A stretch of DNA of 64,000 nucleotides from CAWCKS01 sp963763485 (GTDB lineage Bacteria > Pseudomonadota > Alphaproteobacteria > Rhizobiales > Xanthobacteraceae), in contig CAVXOW010000001.1 of assembly GCA_963763485.1 (NCBI GenBank), positions 1-64,000 of the forward strand, given 5' to 3'. How positions within the stretch are numbered: position 1 is the stretch's first letter; each line of letters opens with the position of its first letter. Under the pieces are notes generated by a model. That model was not told where the DNA came from and searched no databases. It saw only the letters and a program-made list of their open reading frames with translations. Made by a program: the position numbers and the translations under genes. Positions 1-8,373 of the stretch are shown piece by piece.

Positions 1-100
1 CACCACGGGGTGTTCGTAAGGAATAGGACCTTGACACGCGCGGGGGGAGAGTTAACTGCTGACCATCAAACCCGCTCGCAGCTGACCTCGGCAAAGATTT

Positions 101-126
101 GAACGGCGGCCTAAGGGCCGCCGTTC
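101..126. terminator. Strong hairpin, possible terminator of an upstream gene
   Basis: An 11-bp perfect stem (GAACGGCGGCC) closes a TAAG loop. No T run follows on either strand, so it is a candidate transcription stop or an mRNA-end hairpin rather than a classic terminator. No gene is visible in bases 1-219. Confidence 0.45.
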
Positions 127-190
127 GCGTTCGAGCGCGAGAAGTGCTCTCGTTCTACAACCTCTCGTCTGCGTTCTCTGATTGTTCCTT

Positions 191-196
191 TATAAT
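191..196 (+). promoter_or_regulatory. Putative -10 box for the GHKL-nuclease gene
   Basis: A perfect TATAAT lies 23 bases before the ATG at 220. No good -35 box is seen at the right distance. The transcript leader would be under 20 nt and contains no Shine-Dalgarno, so translation may be nearly leaderless. Inference from the motif alone. Confidence 0.35.
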
Positions 197-219
197 GCAA
201 TCCCATTTTCCGGTCCGCC

Positions 220-2259
220 ATGTCTATTAGAGTAAACATCGCCAATCAGGTTCGTCAGACTACGGTGCTCGCTTGGCGGCCGCTCCTACCTCTGTTCGAA
301 GCGGTGATGAATTCATTTCAGGCTATCAAAGAAGCAAACCTGCCACAGAACGTGCGGGGTCGCATTGCGATCGAGGTGGTGCGAGTGGTTCGGCACCTCG
401 ACCTTGACGTTCCGACGATTCGCGGGTTTCGAATCATCGACAACGGAATTGGGCTCGACGACGACAATTTTGACTCGTTCAACACCGCTTTCTCGCCCCA
501 CAAACTCTCAAGGGGTGGCAAAGGGCTTGGCCGATTCACGTGGCTTAAGGCGTTTGAGAGGGCAAAGATTGCCAGCACGTTCAGGGATAGCGATGGTCTG
601 CACACGCGCAATTTCGTCTTTGACGAAAATTACGATGTCGACGACCAGCGTGGACTGCCGAAACCCGCCACGCAGGCGCACCCCGGAACCGTCGTCGAAT
701 TGGAGGAGCTTAAGCACCTCTACCACGACCAGTGCCCGCGCCAGACCGAGGTATTCATCCAGAAGCTCATCGAGCACTTCATACTTGTGTTTCTAGACAA
801 GGACTGCCCTGACGTCACCGTCACCGACCTGGGGCATCGACACAACATTAACGAAATTTTCCAAAAGGACTACAAGGCGTCCGCGTCGTCTCACTCTTTC
901 GAGATCAATAGCCAAGCATTTACGCTACATGGCTTCCGGCTTCCCACATCTCGCGCAACAAAGCACAAACTCGTCTACGCCGCCGACCAGCGCTCGGTGC
1001 TCAGCGACAAGCTCGCAGACCACCTGCCAAACCTCACGTCACGGCTCGAAGATGAAGACGGCAAGCCGTTCTTCTACCTCGGCATCATTCAAAGCCCCTA
1101 TCTTAGTGAGCACGTAAACACGAATTGAACAGACTTCGAATTCGGCGATCCTGACGACGCTGAGCTTGAGCTTCCGCTTGCGGACCATCAGCTCATTCCG
1201 AAGTCGGAGATTCGCAACAAGGCCCTGCCGTTCGTCCAGGAAGACCTAAAAGACGTTATCGATACCATCAACGCAGCGAAGTTGGATAGAATCAGGCGCT
1301 ACGTGCATCAAGAAGCGCCGCAGTATCGTATACTGCTCAAAAACGCCGAGAAATTCCTCGACAAGCTCACTCCGACACCATCGCGAACTGAAATGGAGGC
1401 CGCACTACATCGGGAGCTGTTCAATCGCGAGACCGAACTCAAAAGGGAGAGTTCGAGGATCATAAGAGAGGCCAGCAAGATCACCGATTATGAGACTTAC
1501 CACAAGCAGTTTACGGACTTTCTAGACGAATATAACGAACTTGGCGTCTCGGCGCTCGCGCAATATATCCAGCACCGACGCATCATTCTCGACTTTCTCG
1601 AGCGCGCAATCAAATTGCCGGAAGACAAGAAGAACTATCCGCTCGAAAAGGTAGTGCATCACCTTGTCTTCCCGATGCAACACACTTCGGAGGACATCCC
1701 GTCGAGCGAGCAGAACCTTTGGATGATCGACGAGCGGCTCACATTCCACTCATTCGTATCGTCGGATAAGAGAAACAAGGCGATATCAGTTCTGGAGTTG
1801 AAGGACATCCAACGAGGCGATATTGTCATCTTCGACGAGACGATGATTTTCAGCGATGAGAGACCCGACAAGGGCCATCCACTCAGTTCGATCGTCGTTA
1901 TAGAATTCAAGCAGCCAGGCCGCACCAAGTATACTAGCGACGAGAATCCGGTCCTCCAGGCGGCGAAGGTCATTAGCGCAATCCGAGCAGGCAAATACAA
2001 ACACAAAGGTCGCGCAATCCCGATCGCCAACGAGGACATCCCGGCAATGATCTTCGTGATTGCCGATCTCACACCCCGGCTCAGACAGGTCCTCATCGAT
2101 TTCAGCGCAACGATGACGCCCGATAAGCAGGGGTACTACGGCTACCACCCAAACCATAAAGTGTATTATGAGGTGATGGACTACACCAAGATGTTGAGCG
2201 ACGCGACGAAGCGGAATTGCATTTTCTTCGATAAGCTAAACTTGGTCGACAACCGGTAG
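220..2259 (+). pseudogene. GHKL (MutL/MORC-like) ATPase fused to a PD-(D/E)XK nuclease domain, interrupted by an in-frame TGA
   Basis: Two long stretches, 220-1128 and 1282-2259, lie in the same frame with only one stop (TGA, 1126-1128, codon 303) between them; the codons after the stop continue without a break. Read through, the protein is about 679 residues. The N-terminal part has GHKL ATPase motifs: N-box E27-x3-N31, G1 box D74-x-G76-x-G78, a glycine-rich lid (G99 to G104) and GT at 156-157. The C-terminal part has a nuclease-like core, D534 (GDIVIFD) and E562-x-K564 (VVIEFKQ). GHKL ATPases of the MORC/MutL type fused to restriction-like nucleases are known in prokaryotic conflict systems, so an antiphage role is inferred. 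Base composition is more AT-rich than the neighbours and an IS element lies directly downstream, suggesting transfer. The TGA may be a CGA-to-TGA substitution, a decay mutation or a sequence error; a shorter ATPase-only product is also possible. Confidence 0.7.
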
Positions 2260-2373
2260 CACTTACGTCCTGAACTCCGAGTGAGACACTGAGGACGTAG
2301 CATTCAAAGCCGTATTGGAGAGGGCTAGCAGACTTGAGATGCCCGATATTGTTTCTCTGACATTTCGTGATCA

Positions 2374-2386
2374 TGACCTGAGCCCC
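2374..2386. repeat. Terminal inverted repeat (left copy) of the IS3-family element
   Basis: TGACCTGAGCCCC; its perfect reverse complement closes the element at 3638-3650. It lies just beyond the orfB stop. Confidence 0.9.
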
Positions 2387-2391
2387 TTCTT

Positions 2392-3327
2392 TCATCCAGC
2401 GATGAGTAGAGTCCTTTGTTGATTTGAGCCTGTCTGGCTCGTTGGTGCAACGGGACGGGGCGCGGAGCCCTCGGTGAAGCGCAGCGTCCCGTCCTGTTGC
2501 ATGCCGGGGTCGCTGATCTTGGCGTAAGCCGTTGGTGTTAGATTGCCGAGACCGCTGTGCGGTCGGACGGTGTTGTAGTCATCCTTCCAGAGCGACAGAA
2601 CCTCGCGGGCGTGTGCGAGCGAGCTGAACAGCGTCTCGTTCAGCAACTCGTCGCGCAGACGCCCATTGAAGCTCTCCACGAAGGCATTCTGTGTCGGTTT
2701 GCCCGGTGCGATGTAATGCCACTCGACTTGCCGTTCCTGCGACCAGTTGAGCATTGCCATGCTGGTCAGTTCGGTGCCGTTGTCCGAGACAATCATTGTT
2801 GGTCGGCTCCGGGTCGTGAGGAGGGCATCGAGCTCGCGCACGACCCGAAGAGCGGGCAGTGAGGTGTCGGCAACCAATGCCAGGCATTCTCGCGTGAAGT
2901 CGTCGACGATCGCCAGGATACGAAAGCGACGGCCGTCGGTCATCGCATCGGACAGGAAGTCCAGGCTCCAACGCTGATCGGCGCCTTGCGGGATCGCCAT
3001 TGGCGAGCGTGTTCCCAAGGCCCGTTTCCGACCATTACGCCGCCGCACCTGAAGTCGCTCCTCGCGATACAGGCGGCGCAGCTTCTTGTGGTTCATGACG
3101 ATGCCCTCGCGGGTCAGAAGGACATGAAGCCGCCGATAACCGAACCGCCGGCGAATAGCGGCCAACTCGCGCAGCCGCGTTCTCGCCGTCGCATCATCCG
3201 GCAGGCTGCTCCGATAGCGAACCGAAGTGCGATCGGCTCCGAGCGCTGAACACGCCCGCCGTTCGCTGACCTCATAGGCGACCTGAAGGTGAGCGACGGC
3301 CTCGCGCCTGGCGGCGGGCGTCACCAT
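2392..3327 (-). CDS. IS3-family transposase OrfB (DDE integrase domain)
   Basis: 311 residues with an HTH_21-like N-terminal part (about 30-95) and an integrase catalytic core. The DDE triad is visible as D123 (WSLDFLSD), D182 (VSDNGTE) and E218 (FVESFNG), giving the DD(35)E spacing of IS3 enzymes. The C-terminus has the NTVRPHSGL signature. Its ATG overlaps the end of orfA by seven bases. It is expected to be made mainly as an OrfAB fusion by -1 frameshifting on the A7 run at 3327-3333. Reading frame is intact, so the element may be active. Confidence 0.95.
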   Translation of the reverse strand: MVTPAARREAVAHLQVAYEVSERRACSALGADRTSVRYRSSLPDDATARTRLRELAAIRRRFGYRRLHVLLTREGIVMNHKKLRRLYREERLQVRRRNGRKRALGTRSPMAIPQGADQRWSLDFLSDAMTDGRRFRILAIVDDFTRECLALVADTSLPALRVVRELDALLTTRSRPTMIVSDNGTELTSMAMLNWSQERQVEWHYIAPGKPTQNAFVESFNGRLRDELLNETLFSSLAHAREVLSLWKDDYNTVRPHSGLGNLTPTAYAKISDPGMQQDGTLRFTEGSAPRPVAPTSQTGSNQQRTLLIAG

Positions 3328-3593
3328 TTTTTTGATGCAACGTCCTTGAGCATGGCGTTGTCGAGCATCGCCTCGGCCAAAAGCTTCTTCAGTTTGGCGT
3401 TCTCGTCCTCCAGCGCCTTCAGCCGCCTGGCATCAGACACTTCAAGGCCACCGTACTTGGCCTTCCATTTGTAGAACGTCGCGCTGCTGATCCCGTGCTT
3501 GCGGCACACGTCGGCGGTCTTCGCCCCGGCCTCGTGCTCCCGCAAGATCCCGATAATCTGCTCTTCCGTGAACCGACTCGGCTTCATGTCCAT
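3321..3593 (-). CDS. IS3-family transposase OrfA (HTH_Tnp_1)
   Basis: 90 residues. An N-terminal helix-turn-helix (SRFTEEQIIGILREHEAG, then the VCRKHGIS recognition helix) binds the inverted repeats. A C-terminal leucine-zipper-like stretch (LEDENAKLKKLLAEAMLD) serves multimerisation. It ends in SKKW followed by TGA. The minus-strand sequence TCAAAAAAATGG just before the stop is a typical A-run slippery site allowing -1 frameshift into orfB. Confidence 0.95.
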   Translation of the reverse strand: MDMKPSRFTEEQIIGILREHEAGAKTADVCRKHGISSATFYKWKAKYGGLEVSDARRLKALEDENAKLKKLLAEAMLDNAMLKDVASKKW

Positions 3594-3637
3594 CCCCTTC
3601 GAGGTGATGGACTCTACCCATTTTTGGAGGAGATTCC

Positions 3638-3650
3638 GGGGCTCAGGTCA
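3638..3650. repeat. Terminal inverted repeat (right copy) of the IS3-family element
   Basis: GGGGCTCAGGTCA, the perfect complement of 2374-2386. The next gene's ATG starts only six bases outside this end, so the IS has replaced that gene's native leader and ribosome binding site. Confidence 0.9.
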
Positions 3651-3656
3651 CCCATC

Positions 3657-4735
3657 ATGGCGGCCGCCGCCAAAACGCTTCGCGTCAGCATCGTGCAGTG
3701 CCGCGGCACGCCTTACGAGGTCGGCCGCGCGCAGGCTGATGCGTTTGCGGCGACGCGCAAGGGCAAGGCGTTTCTTCGCCGCAAAAAGTGTGGCTGCCGT
3801 GGTGGCTCAACATGCGCACCGAAGAGCGCGCGTACAAAGCTTACGCGCCTGCGCTGTGGGAGGAGATCGGCGGGATCGCCGAGGGGCTTGATATCCCGAT
3901 GGAGCGCGCGGTCACTTATTTCGGCAATGGCGGCTTGCGGATGCCGACCGGCGGCTGCTCGGCGGTGATGAGCTGTGGCGTCTATGGCCGCAACTACGAT
4001 TTCCGGCCGCGGCAGTATGAGGCGCGCTTTGCGCTGGTGCAGGCGCGCGGCAGCTACGCCAGCATCGGCAGCAGCCATCAGTTGACCGGGCGGCTCGACG
4101 GCATGAACGAGCGCGGGCTCAGCCTCGGCCTGCATCTCGTGAAGGCGCGGCCGCATGCGCCCGGCCTCTCCAGCGCGGTGCTGGTGCGGCGCCTGCTCGA
4201 CAGCTGCGCGACCACGGCCGAGGCGATCGAGACGCTGCGCCGCCTGCCCCACGCCATGCAGTACAACTACTCGCTGCTCGATGCCGGCGGCGTTGCCGCG
4301 GTGGTCGAGGCCGCGCCCGGCGCGGTCGCGGTGCGCATGGGCGACTGGCTCGCCTGCACCGATCATTTCCAGTCGCCGCAGCTGAAGCGCCTGAACCGCC
4401 GCGTCGCGCACTCGATTGGCCGGCTGCCGCCGCTGGAAGGTTTTGCCGCGCGAGGTCTCAGTGCGGAGCAGACATTTACGGCGCTGAACAACACGGCTTC
4501 GCCCGCCTTCCACAACTATCCCAACGGCACGCAGACGCTGCACACCATCGTCGCCGAGCCTGTGAAGCGGCGGCTCCTGATCGGCATCGGCGGCGATGCC
4601 GCGGCGCTCGAGGAGGACATGCTGGACGTGGATTTCCCGCGCTGGGTTCGTGGAGAGGATTTGGCGGTGGCGGGGCTGAAGGGGGAGCTTTGCGAGAGGA
4701 CGCGGGCGGTGCGGCGGCTGCGGCGGAGACAATAG
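3657..4735 (+). pseudogene. C45-type Ntn-hydrolase (acyl-CoA:6-APA acyltransferase-like), frameshifted
   Basis: The protein starts in one frame (TLRVSIVQCRGTPYEVGRAQ) and continues from 3788 in another (VWLPWWLNMRTEERAY) to the stop at 4733-4735. The frame change falls in an A5 run at 3783-3787; adding one A restores a 359-residue protein. The nucleophile motif GGCSAV, where the Cys becomes the N-terminus after self-cleavage in this family, follows about 30 residues after EEIGGIAEGLD. NYDF and ERGLSLGLH also fit the family. These enzymes hydrolyse or transfer acyl groups on amides. The IS tip ends six bases before the ATG with no native RBS. Either a true pseudogene or a base-calling error in the homopolymer. 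Confidence 0.75.
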
Positions 4736-4743
4736 GGCGACCG

Positions 4744-4772
4744 TTGCGAATGTTCCCTTTTTGTTCTATTAT
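4744..4772 (+). promoter_or_regulatory. Putative promoter of the toxin-antitoxin operon
   Basis: TTGCGA (4744-4749) and TATTAT (4767-4772) are separated by 17 bases. The operator-like palindromes begin two bases downstream, a layout that fits autorepression. Confidence 0.45.
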
Positions 4773-4773
4773 G

Positions 4774-4816
4774 AGTTCCTTGAAACGTAGTTCTTTGAAC
4801 TATAGTCTACAGAACT
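4774..4816. promoter_or_regulatory. Three-site operator of the toxin-antitoxin operon
   Basis: Three related 13-bp dyads begin at 4774, 4789 and 4804, exactly 15 bases apart: AGTTCCTTGAAAC, AGTTCTTTGAACT (a perfect inverted repeat around TTT) and AGTCTACAGAACT. They lie between the putative promoter and the toxin start. The XRE antitoxin encoded in this operon is the obvious candidate to bind them. Confidence 0.6.
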
Positions 4817-4827
4817 AGAGCGCGGTT

Positions 4828-5226
4828 GTGCGGATATTCAAGACCAAGGCGCTTGCCCGGTTTACGAGACGCGAAAACATCGAAGATGCAAGCCTCGTGG
4901 CCGCCGTCATGGATGCGACGCGCGGTTTGATCGACGCCGATCTTGGTGGCGGCATCATCAAACAACGGGTCGCAAGGCCCGGTCGAGGCAAGCGAGGCGG
5001 CTTTCGAATGCTGATCGGATTGCGGCCCGATCGGGCGATCTTCCTGTTCGGATTCGCCAAGAACGAACGGGAGAACATCGACGATGATCAACTCAAGACG
5101 CTGCGCGAGATCGTTGCGTCGTGGTTTAAGGCAGATGACAGGACAATCGCGCAAGCCCTGAAGGACGGACTCTTGATCGAGGTACAGCATGGCAATAAAG
5201 GCGAAGAAGAAAGCAAAGGGCAATAA
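4828..5226 (+). CDS. Type II toxin, RelE/HigB-like (PF06296-type)
   Basis: 132 residues from a GTG start. The N-terminus MRIFKTKALARFTRRENI and the blocks DADLGGGIIKQRVARPG, GGFRMLIGLR and FLFGFAKNERENI match the RelE-like family paired with XRE antitoxins. Members are ribosome-dependent mRNA interferases; that activity is inferred. The 3' end overlaps the antitoxin gene by 38 bases, so the two are translated from one transcript, toxin first as in HigBA pairs. Confidence 0.85.
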   Translation: MRIFKTKALARFTRRENIEDASLVAAVMDATRGLIDADLGGGIIKQRVARPGRGKRGGFRMLIGLRPDRAIFLFGFAKNERENIDDDQLKTLREIVASWFKADDRTIAQALKDGLLIEVQHGNKGEEESKGQ

Positions 5227-5539
5227 GCGGTTGACCGAGGAGCTTCTGGAAACCGCGCGCGATATGCGCGCAAGCAGCGTGATGGGCAAGGCCGCCTACG
5301 AGAAGATCACGATGCGGCATATGAGCCAGGCCGCATCGCGCGACAGGGCGCCGCTCACGGCTAAGGACATCAAGGCACTGCGCGAAAAGGCGCGTCTCAG
5401 CCAGGCCGTGTTCGCGCGCTACCTCAACCTGACGACCGGCTACGTATCGCAACTCGAACGGGGGGCCAAACGCCCGACCGGCCCGGCTCTCGTGCTGCTC
5501 GATGTGATCAGGCGCAAGGGCATCGCCGCGATCTTGTAG
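5189..5539 (+). CDS. XRE-family antitoxin (HigA/NadS-like)
   Basis: 116 residues. A lysine-rich N-terminus and a central linker precede a C-terminal helix-turn-helix: LTAKDIKALREKARLSQAVFARYLNLTTGYVSQLERGAKRP (about residues 58-98), followed by LVLLDVIRRKG. This HTH-at-the-C-terminus arrangement is typical of antitoxins whose N-terminal part neutralises the RelE-like partner. It starts inside the toxin gene. It probably represses the operon through the three dyads at 4774-4816. Confidence 0.88.
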   Translation: MAIKAKKKAKGNKRLTEELLETARDMRASSVMGKAAYEKITMRHMSQAASRDRAPLTAKDIKALREKARLSQAVFARYLNLTTGYVSQLERGAKRPTGPALVLLDVIRRKGIAAIL

Positions 5540-5668
5540 GACGCAGGGTAGGCGGCGGCCGGCCCGCGCTTGTCGGCGCAAGATCAAAAGCTCACGACAG
5601 CAAAACCGCTTCGCACTTTCCCGGATCATGCTTTAATCTCCGTTTCGCATTTTCAGGGGGAAACAACC

Positions 5669-6055
5669 ATGTCCATCGATCTCAAGCTGCTGATCTGGTC
5701 AGTTGCGCTGACGCTGCTGCAAATGGTCGTCGCCGTGATCGGCGCCCAGACCGAGGTCGGGCTGCCGCCGCTGATCGGCAACCGCGACAACCTGCCTGTC
5801 ATGACCGGCTTCGCCGGACGCGCCCAGCGCGCTCACCGCAACATGCTGGAGAGCCTGGTGCTGTTTGGCATCCTGGTGCTGCTGGCGCAGGTCACCGGCA
5901 GGGCCAACGCCATGACGGCGCTCGGCGCGCAACTGTTCTTCTGGGGACGGATCGCCTACGCCGTGATCTACTGGATCGGAATTCCGTGGGCGCGCACCGC
6001 CGTCTGGGCAGTCTCGCTGGTCGGGCTGATCCTGATCTTCATCCAGCTGATCTAG
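5669..6055 (+). CDS. MAPEG-family membrane protein
   Basis: 128 residues with four predicted membrane helices: LLIWSVALTLLQMVVAVIG, a helix after ENMLESLVL-like sequence (MLESLVLFGILVLLAQV), ALGAQLFFWGRIAYAVIYWIG and TAVWAVSLVGLILIFIQLI. The block RAQRAHRNMLESL is the MAPEG signature (glutathione-linked eicosanoid/detoxification enzymes); bacterial members are mostly uncharacterised. AGGGGGA at about 5654-5661 sets the ATG at 5669. Confidence 0.85.
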   Translation: MSIDLKLLIWSVALTLLQMVVAVIGAQTEVGLPPLIGNRDNLPVMTGFAGRAQRAHRNMLESLVLFGILVLLAQVTGRANAMTALGAQLFFWGRIAYAVIYWIGIPWARTAVWAVSLVGLILIFIQLI

Positions 6056-6119
6056 CGTTGTCCCACTCCACCTGCGCGGCGCTGCGTTCGCCAGGCGCCG
6101 CGCAAAAGGAGCTCGACGC

Positions 6120-6650
6120 TTGAAGCTGATCCCTGTCCTTGTTGCAGCGACATTGGCCGGTGTCGCTGCGCCGGCCAGCGCCGAAGACGCGCCGGTCGAG
6201 CTGCGCAACAAGACGATCGTGCTGTCCTGGGTGGTGCATCGCGTTGTCATGACCCCGCTCGGGGAACGAACGCCGGTCATCCATGTCGCACGGATGATCT
6301 ACATCAGTTCGCTCGGCCGTCCATTCGTCAAATCGCGGATCGACGGTCCGCGAGGCACAAGGGATCTCGAAATAGCGCCCGGCGATTCAACGGCGCGAGG
6401 CGGCGCACGCGAGGTCGATTTTGCCGGCAACACCATCGTGGCGATGGCGCAAAACGGAACCGGCGCCGGCCGGATGGTCGTCACATTCGACCAGAGCTTC
6501 ACCACCTGTCACGTCGACGCCGAAATTGCGCGGCCGAGCGGCGGCCGTCTGATGAAGCGGGGATCGGGCGGCGGGATGGTCGAGATTCTTTCGAACGAGT
6601 TTTCCGATCAGAGCTGCGAGATCCGCGACGGCAACCTTGTCGCGCCTTGA
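6120..6650 (+). CDS. Secreted protein of unknown function, paralogue of 10527-11069
   Basis: 176 residues from a TTG start with AAAGGA nine bases upstream. A cleavable signal peptide is clear (LIPVLVAATLAGVAAPASA, then EDA). The mature part begins VELRNKTIVLSWVV and ends NEFSDQSCEIRDGNLVAP. The same opening (LRNKTI..W.V) and closing (SCSIRDGNPFASQ) blocks occur in the protein at 10527-11069, so the two form a small family of periplasmic or secreted proteins, with two conserved cysteines (TCHV and SCEI). No function recognised. Confidence 0.75.
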   Translation: MKLIPVLVAATLAGVAAPASAEDAPVELRNKTIVLSWVVHRVVMTPLGERTPVIHVARMIYISSLGRPFVKSRIDGPRGTRDLEIAPGDSTARGGAREVDFAGNTIVAMAQNGTGAGRMVVTFDQSFTTCHVDAEIARPSGGRLMKRGSGGGMVEILSNEFSDQSCEIRDGNLVAP

Positions 6651-7003
6651 GGCGCGAACGCTGTCGTCAGTTCCGAGCGCCCTGCCGCACTGGTCAGCGT
6701 CGTCCGCGCGGGGCGACGATTTCCAGCAGCAGCGATCGCGCCCAAGACGACGCCCAAGAGTCGTGTCCGCCCCAACCCTCCTGAATACTCGCTACTCTTA
6801 CTCCTACCACTCAGGGCGATGAGGGGGTCAGGGCCTAGGCGCATCAGACTGGGGGCAACCTGCTGCGCCACCGAACCAAGACATCTCGAGGCCAAATCGT
6901 TCCATCTCATTCGATTGCTTTGCGATGGCTTGCCTGTCGCAAGGGCCGCGCAACGTTAGGAGCCTTTGTTAGGAGTTTGGGGCTTTCCGTGGTACCATGG
7001 TTG
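6651..7003. other. Intergenic region without a convincing gene
   Basis: About 350 bases. Short open frames on both strands have no recognisable family, codon bias or ribosome binding site. It presumably contains the promoter of the gene at 7004. Nothing else is seen. Confidence 0.5.
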
Positions 7004-7387
7004 ATGGCAAAGAAGCGTGCGGTCCCAAAGAAGCGTGTGGTCCCATCGAAGCGGCGCGGGCCTGCCCCGACCGGCAAGGGCGTCCAGATCGGCGAGCGCT
7101 GGCACCCGCCCGAGATTGCGGCGATCGATGCCTGGATCGCGTCTTCAACCGACCAGACGATCACCCGCGCGCATGCCGTCCGCCGGCTCGTCGCGCTGGG
7201 CCTGAGCGTCAAGCCATCCCACGCATCGGGCCGCGGACAGCGCGATCGTGCGGCCTCGCTGGCAAACGTGCAAATGGACCGCATGGCCGACACCTCGGCC
7301 TCGGCCGAAGACCAGGCCACGCGCAAAGGCCGTCTGCTGAAAGGCCCGAGCAACTTCCGCGACGTGAGAAAAGATCGCTCGAAATAA
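7004..7387 (+). CDS. Basic hypothetical protein, possible ribbon-helix-helix-type
   Basis: 127 residues from the ATG at 7004 (MAKKRAVPKKRV). A Lys/Arg/Pro-rich N-terminal tail is followed by GVQIGERWHPPEIAAIDAW and TITRAHAVRRLVALGL, a short strand-helix-helix pattern like RHH DNA-binding domains (inference). The C-terminal half is charged and probably disordered. An earlier in-frame start at 6920 exists but lacks supporting features. Confidence 0.6.
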   Translation: MAKKRAVPKKRVVPSKRRGPAPTGKGVQIGERWHPPEIAAIDAWIASSTDQTITRAHAVRRLVALGLSVKPSHASGRGQRDRAASLANVQMDRMADTSASAEDQATRKGRLLKGPSNFRDVRKDRSK

Positions 7388-7457
7388 CCGAATAATTCTG
7401 CGGCTCGTCGAGCCGGGGTTGCAGGGCAGGAATTGAACAAGAGTTGAAGGAGACGAC

Positions 7458-7652
7458 ATGAGCAACGATCCCCTGGCGCGCTATGCCAAGCAAATCAAAC
7501 GGCCGCTCAGTGAAGCCGAGAAGAACGCAATGGCGCCGCTGCAAAGCCAGTCGGCGCCCGCCGGCGATCCGCGAAAGTTCAAGCGGCAGCTTCGCAACGT
7601 CGCAACCAAGGCGCGACGCAAGGAGATTGGGCTGAAGGCGAAGGCGAGGTGA
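7458..7652 (+). CDS. Small basic hypothetical protein
   Basis: 64 residues with a good ribosome binding site (AAGGAG at 7446-7451). Begins MSNDPLARYAKQIKRPLSEAEK and ends in a Lys/Arg-rich tail (FKRQLRNVATKARRKEIGLKAKAR). No known domain; the charge suggests nucleic-acid or ribosome contact, but that is a guess. A bidirectional terminator follows. Confidence 0.6.
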   Translation: MSNDPLARYAKQIKRPLSEAEKNAMAPLQSQSAPAGDPRKFKRQLRNVATKARRKEIGLKAKAR

Positions 7653-7728
7653 ACGCGCGCTGCGGCCGGAGATTGCGCTGAAGCAGGCGCGGCAATGCGT
7701 GCCGGAGCCGCAAAAGAAAAAGAAAAAA

Positions 7729-7756
7729 AAAAGGCCGCCAATCGGGGCGGCCTTTT
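7729..7756. terminator. Bidirectional rho-independent terminator
   Basis: Stem AAAAGGCCGCC / GGCGGCCTTTT with a six-base loop. It has T4 downstream on the plus strand and a long A run upstream (T run for the minus strand). It separates the convergent genes 7458-7652 and 7771-8004. Confidence 0.85.
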
Positions 7757-7770
7757 GATTTAAGTCTCGT

Positions 7771-8004
7771 TCAGTCTCGCGAGAGCCGCCAGCCGTGATG
7801 ACGACCCCTGCCCCAGCCATAATGGTGGCCGCGTCCGCCGCGCGCCATGTGCCCGTGACCATGACCGCCGTGGGCAAGAATGACCGGATTGCCAGAACCG
7901 GTGGCAAACGCATCTGCCGTCGCGCGCGGCATGGCAGAGGCTGATAGCATCGGCAGGACCGCGAATACGCAGGCGGCGGCGCCGATCAGCAATGATCGCT
8001 TCAT
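7771..8004 (-). CDS. Small exported Gly/His-rich protein
   Basis: 77 residues. Signal peptide MKRSLLIGAAACVFAVLPMLSASA, then a short linker and a tail of GHGHGHMARGGRGHHYGWGRGRHHGW. The histidine density suggests divalent-metal binding in the periplasm (inference). Ends at the shared terminator. Confidence 0.65.
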   Translation of the reverse strand: MKRSLLIGAAACVFAVLPMLSASAMPRATADAFATGSGNPVILAHGGHGHGHMARGGRGHHYGWGRGRHHGWRLSRD

Positions 8005-8156
8005 ATGATCGTATCTATCTCCCTGATGGGCCGCGTATCGCGGCTTGCAGGGCTAACGCCCCTGTGCCGCCGCGAGTTCCGGAGCGTTGCGGCTTCGCTC
8101 AACCTGTTCGCCGCTGGATGCTGCCGCGAGTCTTCCGCATCAGCATTCGATCGGGC

Positions 8157-8306
8157 TCAAGCCATCCGCCGGTAAACCGCAAAGACGACCACAACGACGA
8201 GAACGCCGATCGCGAGAACAGTTAGCGCAAGCTTGTTGCCCAGGACGCCGCCACGCGCGGCGACCGCCGTTTCGGCAACCGGCCGGCCGTCGAGATACCT
8301 GATCAT
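8157..8306 (-). CDS. 49-residue single-span membrane protein
   Basis: Minus-strand frame MIRYLDGRPVAETAVAARGG, then one membrane helix (LALTVLAIGVLVVVVVFAVY) and a short basic end (RRMA). AGGAG lies seven bases before the ATG. Function unknown. Confidence 0.6.
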   Translation of the reverse strand: MIRYLDGRPVAETAVAARGGVLGNKLALTVLAIGVLVVVVVFAVYRRMA

Positions 8307-8373
8307 TGAATTTCTCCTGCGGATGTTGGGGTGATATTTTTCAAGACGTTTCGGCGCGCTTCAGCTTGCGGGC

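Larger units (their letters stand above)
2374..3650 (-). mobile_element. Complete IS3-family (IS407-group-like) insertion sequence, 1277 bp
   Basis: The element is bounded by perfect 13-bp inverted repeats (TGACCTGAGCCCC at 2374-2386 and its complement at 3638-3650), with TG..CA tips typical of IS3. It carries overlapping orfA and orfB on the minus strand with an A7 slippery site between them. Size and gene layout fit IS407-type members. The bases flanking the tips (ATCA on the left, CCCA on the right) do not form a target-site duplication. Confidence 0.93.

Noticed and set aside
1126..1128. Selenocysteine codon in the GHKL-nuclease gene
   Set aside because: No selenoprotein family, no hairpin resembling a bacterial SECIS and no redox motif at this place; a substitution or error is simpler.
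3783..3787. Programmed frameshift in the hydrolase gene
   Set aside because: The family is not known to use recoding and the A run is short with no stimulatory structure evident; indel is simpler.
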